Shown one piece after another: positions 60,301 to 64,000 of a DNA stretch of 64,000 bases. The translations under genes and the position numbers were made by a program. Location of the stretch: assembly GCF_000280925.3 (NCBI RefSeq), contig NZ_CP012109.1, positions 5,166,501-5,230,500 of the forward strand, given 5' to 3'. Numbering within the stretch: position 1 is the first letter of the stretch; the number at the start of each line of letters is the position of its first letter. Origin of the DNA: Myxococcus hansupus (lineage in GTDB: Bacteria; Myxococcota; Myxococcia; Myxococcales; Myxococcaceae). The notes below the pieces were generated by a model. The model ran no database searches. It was not told the origin of the DNA and saw only the letters and a program-made list of their open reading frames with translations.

Positions 60301-60636
60301 GGCCTGTGCCACGGCGATTTGGGGAACGTGGACTTCCTGTTGGAGGCGGCGGACCGGCTTGGGGACGCGTCGCTGCGCGAGCGCACGGACCGCGTCGCGG
60401 GCGGCATCCTCCAGGGCCTCCGGGAGCACGGCCACCTCTTCGGGTTGCAGGGCAATACGGAGACACCAGGCCTGCTGGTCGGCCTGGCGGGTATCGCCTA
60501 CGGGCTGGCGCGGCTGGCCGTTCCCGAGCGGCTCCCTTCGCTGCTCGCGGTCGCGGCGCCACGAATCTTCCACGGTGAACGGCTGGGCACCGCGGAAGGC
60601 GGTACCTCCACCAGCCTCGTCCAGGAGAAGTCATGA
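57307..60636 (+). CDS. lanM: Class II lanthipeptide synthetase LanM
   Basis: 1109 residues from GTG 57307, preceded by GAGAGGACGT; GTG 57235 would lie at or before the predicted transcription start. The N-terminal dehydratase domain (DUF4135) has RWARAATLSERAG, RGGRGVFILRFESGFQLVYK (ATP/phosphate region) and HVLDGTDLHFENVI. The C-terminal LanC cyclase has GRAGIALALGYLGEATGD, WCTGAPGIG (Zn ligand Cys956) and GLCHGDLGN (Cys1001, His1002). It phosphorylates and eliminates Ser/Thr, then adds Cys thiols to form lanthionine rings. The first precursor gene overlaps its stop. Domain and zinc ligands are intact, so it should be active. Confidence 0.93.
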   Translation: MDITPRQDPKGLSGAGAPSRLPRWARAATLSERAGFADADDAAKQNISAAARKRLDAWRQQVPFGQSDWWLRRLRTAGLTEAALLSQLEPSLEAPWTTAEAIPEWVRELEQAYEAPHPVPVVWPERTEGPDRSAFLPLVEPLVSRAVGQLTAALTALRHAAPGLDFEPRTVVSSMMGHLPQLLSPVLSRALVVELHATQWEAHLAGETPEARFQDFTRRLHQPRFALDILERYPVMARCAVRCIAQWRHACLELMQRLTRDAPQLWPRFNAGREPGALVEARGGLSDPHRGGRGVFILRFESGFQLVYKPRSLGAEAGLQQLLSWLNERGATPTMKGAEAWDRGDHGWMEYVAPAPCESRDGIRRFYERQGAYVAVMHVLDGTDLHFENVIAAGEHPVLVDVETLFHPVSGTRSLRDAEHAPEAPPVSVMRSGLLPQQFWGTKTKGGIDLSGLGARAGQLTPQPVLVSAERGTDRMRFERRPVAMPASHNVPRLEGEQAPALAYRDALSDGFARMYGLLLAHREALLADDGPLAAFAGVPMRVLFRNTAVYGALLYESYHPHTLSDGLERQRFFDHLWRGVLATPDLEALIPLELEELERGDLPYFTANTDSTDLESGTGQRLRGFFAETGMARVRRRLTGLSAEDGLRQRWVLERSLDVLLLSSRIVERPSYDFQERATPGLREALLSEAHRAGERLMTLAFERGGEAHWLSLDAGEGGWRLTSPGADVFKGRAGIALALGYLGEATGDARFTALARSTLRTQTRILAEEPQSVVGLGLINGWGGILYALTHLGVLWGDDALLDEAASHVRRLRPLIEADRVLDVGAGAAGCLLTLLVLGEHRPSGELWAAAAACGQRLMETATPQARGKAWICEAAGNRYLAGMAHGAAGICLALLRLYARTGDTRLRDAAREGMEFERGLYDARERNWPDLRAGAKELSVDGDGAEHFMWAWCTGAPGIGLARLLGLPWLDDVAVREELAIALDGTLARGFGRNHGLCHGDLGNVDFLLEAADRLGDASLRERTDRVAGGILQGLREHGHLFGLQGNTETPGLLVGLAGIAYGLARLAVPERLPSLLAVAAPRIFHGERLGTAEGGTSTSLVQEKS

Positions 60637-60842
60637 GCCAGAAGGAACACATCCTCCGTGCGTGGCGTGACCCCGAGTACTTCAACAGCTTGACGGCCGA
60701 GGAGCGCGCCGCGCTCCCCGCCAACCCCGCCGCCGAGCTGGAGCTGGGCGACGACCTGCTGGAGAGCATCTCTGGTGGCCGGAGCGCGCCCGAGCAGTGC
60801 AGCGCCCTGTGCACGCCCTGCCCGCCGTACCACTGCGTCTGA
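60633..60842 (+). CDS. Lanthipeptide precursor 1 (mersacidin-type leader)
   Basis: 69 residues; the ATG overlaps the LanM stop (ATGA). The leader has the mersacidin/lichenicidin-family pattern (HILRAWRDPEYFNSL; EERAALPANPAAELEL) and ends in GG at residues 48-49. The 20-residue core is RSAPEQCSALCTPCPPYHCV, with Cys at 56, 60, 63 and 68 and only three Ser/Thr (S51, S57, T61), so not every Cys can form a lanthionine ring. The core is cut by the C39 exporter after GG. It differs from peptides 2 and 3 in its first Cys position. Confidence 0.93.
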   Translation: MSQKEHILRAWRDPEYFNSLTAEERAALPANPAAELELGDDLLESISGGRSAPEQCSALCTPCPPYHCV

Positions 60843-60867
60843 CGCACAGCCCCCACAAGGAGAAGCC

Positions 60868-61077
60868 ATGAGCCAGAACGAACACATCCTCCGTGCGTGG
60901 CGTGACCCGCAGTACTTCAACAACCTCACCGCCGAGGAGCGCGCCGCGCTCCCCGCCAACCCCGCCGCCGAATTGGAACTCAGCGACGACCTCCTGGAGA
61001 GCGTCTCCGGCGCGGACTCCTGCGAGACCATCGGCAGCCCGTACTGCACGCCCTGCCCGCCCATCGAGTGCTACTGA
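60868..61077 (+). CDS. Lanthipeptide precursor 2
   Basis: 69 residues, 25 nt after precursor 1, with AAGGAG before the ATG. The leader is nearly identical to that of precursor 1, but the cleavage pair is GA (residues 48-49). The 20-residue core DSCETIGSPYCTPCPPIECY has Cys 52, 60, 63 and 68, and Ser51, Thr54, Ser57, Thr61. The shared CTPCPP block suggests a fixed ring in all three products. It would be modified by LanM and exported by the C39 ABC transporter. Confidence 0.93.
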   Translation: MSQNEHILRAWRDPQYFNNLTAEERAALPANPAAELELSDDLLESVSGADSCETIGSPYCTPCPPIECY

Positions 61078-61123
61078 CACCCCAGGTCCGACACCCCTCC
61101 CCCTGACTGTTCCAGGTGAAGTC

Positions 61124-61333
61124 ATGAGCCAGAACGAACACATCCTCCGTGCTTGGCGTGACCCCGAGTACTTCAACAGCCTCTCCGCCGAGGAGCGAGC
61201 GTCCCTGCCCGCCAACCCCGCCGCGGCGTTGGAGTTGAGTGACGACGTCCTGGAGAGCATCTCCGGCGCGGATAGCTGTGAGCAGTTCGGCAGCTATTAC
61301 TGCACGCCCTGTCCCCCGTTCGTCTGCATGTGA
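61124..61333 (+). CDS. Lanthipeptide precursor 3
   Basis: 69 residues, 46 nt after precursor 2. The leader (HILRAWRDPEYFNSLSAEER) ends in GA (48-49). The core DSCEQFGSYYCTPCPPFVCM has Cys 52, 60, 63 and 68, with Ser51, Ser57 and Thr61 as the only residues that can be dehydrated. It is a close paralogue of precursor 2, differing mainly in the variable residues between Cys. The three tandem genes look like recent duplications. Confidence 0.93.
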   Translation: MSQNEHILRAWRDPEYFNSLSAEERASLPANPAAALELSDDVLESISGADSCEQFGSYYCTPCPPFVCM

Positions 61334-61468
61334 TGACGTGACGGCAGGCCCGTCTCCGAACGGGCACCGGGGGACTGGTCCACCGTGGCCAGTCCCCGCC
61401 TTCCCGCCGATGCCTCCGCCCGCCACCATGCCGCCACGCACGCGCACGCCGTCAGGAGAGCCCCGCGC

Positions 61469-61693
61469 ATGAGCGCCGCTCCAGGCCCCGACGAGCGCCG
61501 CCCGTCCGTCTTCCGCAAGGAGGCCCTGGCGCACTCCCAGCGCGTCGTGCAGGAGCAAGGCGACCTGCTGCGCATCTCCCACCGCTGGTCGCGCTGGACC
61601 TTCGCGCTCTTGTTCGCGTTCGCGCTGACGCTCGCGCTCTGCGCGCTGGACTGGCCCACCCTCGTGCCTCCGGAAGGAAGCGTCCGCCCATGA
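61469..61693 (+). CDS. 74-residue HlyD-like stub
   Basis: 74 residues from ATG 61469 with AGGAG upstream. The sequence VFRKEALAHSQRVVQEQGDL, a short polar segment and one transmembrane helix (WTFALLFAFALTLALCALDW, about residues 43-62) are the N-terminal part of a HlyD/membrane-fusion protein of the kind that partners peptidase-containing ABC exporters. The stop falls where the periplasmic part should begin (VPPEGSVRP), so no lipoyl or beta-barrel domain follows. It overlaps the exporter start by ATGA, so it seems to be translated. It could be a truncated remnant or a small anchor subunit. Confidence 0.75.
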   Translation: MSAAPGPDERRPSVFRKEALAHSQRVVQEQGDLLRISHRWSRWTFALLFAFALTLALCALDWPTLVPPEGSVRP

Positions 61694-63891
61694 CGGTCGA
61701 TGCCCCGCGCCCCGCGCCCAAGCGGTGGCGCTTCGGCTTCCGCAGGCGCGTGCCCGAAGTGCGGCAGATGACGATGACGGACTGTGGCGCGGCCTGCCTC
61801 GCCATGGTGCTGGCCTACCACGGCCGGGAGCTGCGCCTGGAGGAGGTGCGCGAGCTGACGGGTCCTGGACGCGACGGCACCACCGCGAAGGCCTTGAAGA
61901 ACGCCGCCCAGAAGCTGGGGCTGCGCGCACGCGCCATCTCCGTGGACCTGGACCGGCTGCCCTTCCTGCCCCCCGCCACCATCCTGCACTGGCGCTTCAC
62001 CCACTACGTCGTCTTCGAACGGCTGGGCCGCGGCTGGGTGGAGGTGGTGGACCCGGACCAGGGCCGGCGCCGCGTCTCCCTGGAGCAGTTCAGCCAGTGC
62101 TTCACCGGCGTGGCGCTGCTGCTGGAGCCGTCCGAGGACTTCCAGCCAGGGCGCTCGCGGCGCGGGGCCTACCGCTACCTGGTGCCGCTGATGAAGCAGC
62201 AGGCCGGGACGCTGGCCAAGGTGCTCGCGCTGTCCGGCGTGCTCCAGGTGCTCACGCTGGCGGTGCCCCTGCTCACGGGCATGGTGGTGGACCGCGTGGT
62301 GCCACGGCAGGACTACTCGTTCATGGGCGTGTTGTCGGTGGCGCTGGCCGGCGTGGTGCTCTTCGAGCTGCTCACCTCGGGGGTGCGCGGCCAGCTCCTG
62401 GCGGAGCTGCGCACGCGCCTGGACGCGCGGATGACGCAGGGACTGCTGGACCACCTGGTGAGCCTGGCCTACCCCTTCTTCCAGCTCCGGCCCGCGGGCG
62501 ACCTGGTGACGCGGCTGGGCTCGCAGCAGACCATCCGCGACCTGCTGTCCACGGGCCTCTTGTCCAGCGCGCTCGACGGGGTGTTGGTGCTCGTCTACCT
62601 CGGCTTGCTCCTGGTGGCGGACGCGTCGCTGGGGCTCCTGGTGCTGGGCCTGGGCCTGTTGCAGGTGCTGGTGTTCGCGGTGCCCCGGGCCCGGCAGCGC
62701 AGCCAACTGTCGCGCAGCCTGGACATGGCGGTGCGCAGCCAGAGCTACCTGATGGCCATGCTGTCCGGCATGCAGACGCTGAAGGCGTTCGGCGTGGAGT
62801 CCCGCATGGTGGGCAGCTACTCCAACCTCTATGTGGACCTGCTCAACGTCGAGCTGGAGCGAGGCCGGCTCACCGCATGGGTGGACGCGCTGACCGGCAC
62901 GCTGCGCCGCGTGTCCCCGTTGGTGCTGCTGTGCGTGGGCGCGTGGCGCGTGCTGGACGGCGCGATGACGCTGGGACAGATGCTGAGCATCAACGCCCTG
63001 GCCATCGCGCTGCTCGTCCCCCTGTCCAACCTGCTGGGCACCGGCGGGCAGCTCCCGTTCCTGAGCACCTACCTGGAGCGCATCAACGACGTCCTGGACA
63101 CGCCGCCCGAGCGCGACCCCACCCACCAGGGCCACGCCCCCACGCTGCGCGGCGCCGTCACGTTGGAGGACGTCCACTTCCGCTACAACCCGAACTCCGC
63201 CTGGGTGGTGCAAGGCGTGTCGGTGAGCGTGGAGCCCGGGCAGATGGTGGCGCTCGTGGGCCGCTCCGGCGCGGGCAAGAGCACCCTGGCCCACCTGCTC
63301 CTGGGCCTCTACCTGCCCACCGCCGGGCGCGTCCGCTACGACGGCGCGGAGCTGGGGGCGCTGGACTTGCGCGCGGTGCGCGGCCAACTGGGCGTGGTGT
63401 TGCAGGACGCCTCGTTCTTCAACGCGTCGCTGCGGGAGAACATCACGCTGAGCGACCCGGACCTGGACATGGCACGCGTGGTGGAAGCCGCGAGGTTGGC
63501 GAACATCCACGACGACATCATGGCCATGCCCATGCAGTACGACACGCCGCTGACGGACCGGGGCCTGTCGCTCTCCGGCGGCCAGCGGCAGCGGTTGGCC
63601 CTGGCGCGCGCCCTGGTGCGAAGGCCCGCCATCCTCCTGCTGGACGAAGCCACCAGCGCGCTGGACGCCACCACGGAGGAGCGCGTGCAGCAGGCGCTGG
63701 CCTCGCTGAAGTGCACGCGGGTCGTCATCGCCCACCGGCTGAGCACCGTGCGCAACGCGGACACCATCCTCGTCATGGACGCGGGCCGCGTGGTGGAGGT
63801 GGGCCGGCACCAGGAGCTGCTGGAGCGACAAGGCACCTACGCGTCCCTGGTGAACGCGCAGCGCGAGGAACGCACCAAGGCCACCGGCTGA
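61690..63891 (+). CDS. lanT: Peptidase-containing ABC transporter (C39) for lanthipeptide export
   Basis: 733 residues. The N-terminal C39 peptidase has QMTMTDCGAACLAMVLAYHG (Cys32), His105 in THYVVFERL and Asp121 in VVDPDQG, the complete catalytic triad for cutting after double glycine. Six transmembrane helices follow (about 170-440). The ATPase has Walker A VGRSGAGKST (523-532), signature LSLSGGQRQR and Walker B ILLLDEATSALDA. It cleaves the GG/GA leaders and exports the core peptides. It begins within the HlyD stub stop, in the same operon as LanM and the precursors. Confidence 0.93.
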   Translation: MTVDAPRPAPKRWRFGFRRRVPEVRQMTMTDCGAACLAMVLAYHGRELRLEEVRELTGPGRDGTTAKALKNAAQKLGLRARAISVDLDRLPFLPPATILHWRFTHYVVFERLGRGWVEVVDPDQGRRRVSLEQFSQCFTGVALLLEPSEDFQPGRSRRGAYRYLVPLMKQQAGTLAKVLALSGVLQVLTLAVPLLTGMVVDRVVPRQDYSFMGVLSVALAGVVLFELLTSGVRGQLLAELRTRLDARMTQGLLDHLVSLAYPFFQLRPAGDLVTRLGSQQTIRDLLSTGLLSSALDGVLVLVYLGLLLVADASLGLLVLGLGLLQVLVFAVPRARQRSQLSRSLDMAVRSQSYLMAMLSGMQTLKAFGVESRMVGSYSNLYVDLLNVELERGRLTAWVDALTGTLRRVSPLVLLCVGAWRVLDGAMTLGQMLSINALAIALLVPLSNLLGTGGQLPFLSTYLERINDVLDTPPERDPTHQGHAPTLRGAVTLEDVHFRYNPNSAWVVQGVSVSVEPGQMVALVGRSGAGKSTLAHLLLGLYLPTAGRVRYDGAELGALDLRAVRGQLGVVLQDASFFNASLRENITLSDPDLDMARVVEAARLANIHDDIMAMPMQYDTPLTDRGLSLSGGQRQRLALARALVRRPAILLLDEATSALDATTEERVQQALASLKCTRVVIAHRLSTVRNADTILVMDAGRVVEVGRHQELLERQGTYASLVNAQREERTKATG

Positions 63892-63978
63892 GCCTCGGGC
63901 AACACGTCCACCGAATCCTGGATATCCTGTTTCCCGCGCCCGGACCGCCGTAACCCCTCCGGCGCCCATGAGGCCTGC

Positions 63979-64000
63979 ATGAACCTGGATGACTACAGCC
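63979..64000 (+). CDS. Possible start of a further gene, cut by the window end
   Basis: ATG at 63979 opens MNLDDYS before the window ends, about 87 nt after the exporter stop and in the same direction. It may be another member of the lanthipeptide operon, such as a complete membrane-fusion protein. Too little is present to classify it. Confidence 0.3.

Overview
The window is G+C-rich DNA from a predatory delta-proteobacterium-type genome, most likely a myxobacterium (Myxococcus, Corallococcus or Pyxidicoccus group). The evidence is the strong G/C third-position bias, many secreted lipoproteins and proteases, large TPR-ATPase and multi-PAS sensor proteins, HEAT-repeat proteins, a myxobacterial-style Imm11 gene and a class II lanthipeptide locus. 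No rRNA, tRNA, CRISPR array, transposase or phage gene was seen. All assignments come from reading motifs; no database search was run.

Layout. 1-2.8 kb: a truncated CoA-lyase/MaoC hydratase fusion, a helical hypothetical protein and a small ribbon-helix-helix-like protein set between two copies of a 69-bp repeat. 2.98-6.65 kb (minus): a tightly coupled operon (HAD phosphatase, then the STM4013, STM4012 and STM4011 families) with three ATGA-type overlaps; this two-radical-SAM system has no known function. 6.8-12.4 kb: a three-PAS sensor kinase, a LOG-type protein and an ATPase-TPR regulator. 12.8-26.4 kb: a secreted polysaccharide lyase, a small monooxygenase with an iron-type alcohol dehydrogenase, a sugar kinase paired with a sphingosine-phosphate-lyase-like enzyme, a ferritin-like protein, a GT-C glycosyltransferase, a large secreted metalloprotease and an AI-2E transporter.

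26.7-31.2 kb: a small hypothetical protein, then a Baeyer-Villiger monooxygenase/NHL-propeller operon divergent from a TetR repressor, with a symmetric repeat in the shared promoter region. 31.3-37.1 kb: a compact accessory island with weaker G/C third-position bias, read as a type VI secretion cargo module: DUF4150 PAAR-like tip, DUF6484-like protein, AHH nuclease toxin, Imm11 immunity protein, TIGR02270 HEAT protein, a ketosynthase-like protein lacking the catalytic Cys, and an Imm49-like protein.

37.3-57.0 kb: cell-envelope and secreted functions (lipoprotein nuclease with lamin-tail domain, TetR with Tat-type alpha/beta hydrolase and OMP, a trypsin-fold lipoprotein with all three catalytic residues replaced, a propeller lipoprotein with a porin, an esterase-like lipoprotein, an OMPLA-like barrel), a HEAT gene broken by a frameshift, a P1-family peptidase, a DUF885 protein and a SWIM-SNF2 helicase. 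57.3-64 kb: a class II lanthipeptide cluster with LanM, three paralogous precursor peptides, a 74-residue HlyD-like stub and a C39-peptidase ABC exporter. The LanM would dehydrate and cyclise the cores, and the exporter would cut after GG/GA and secrete them. The cluster probably continues past the right edge.
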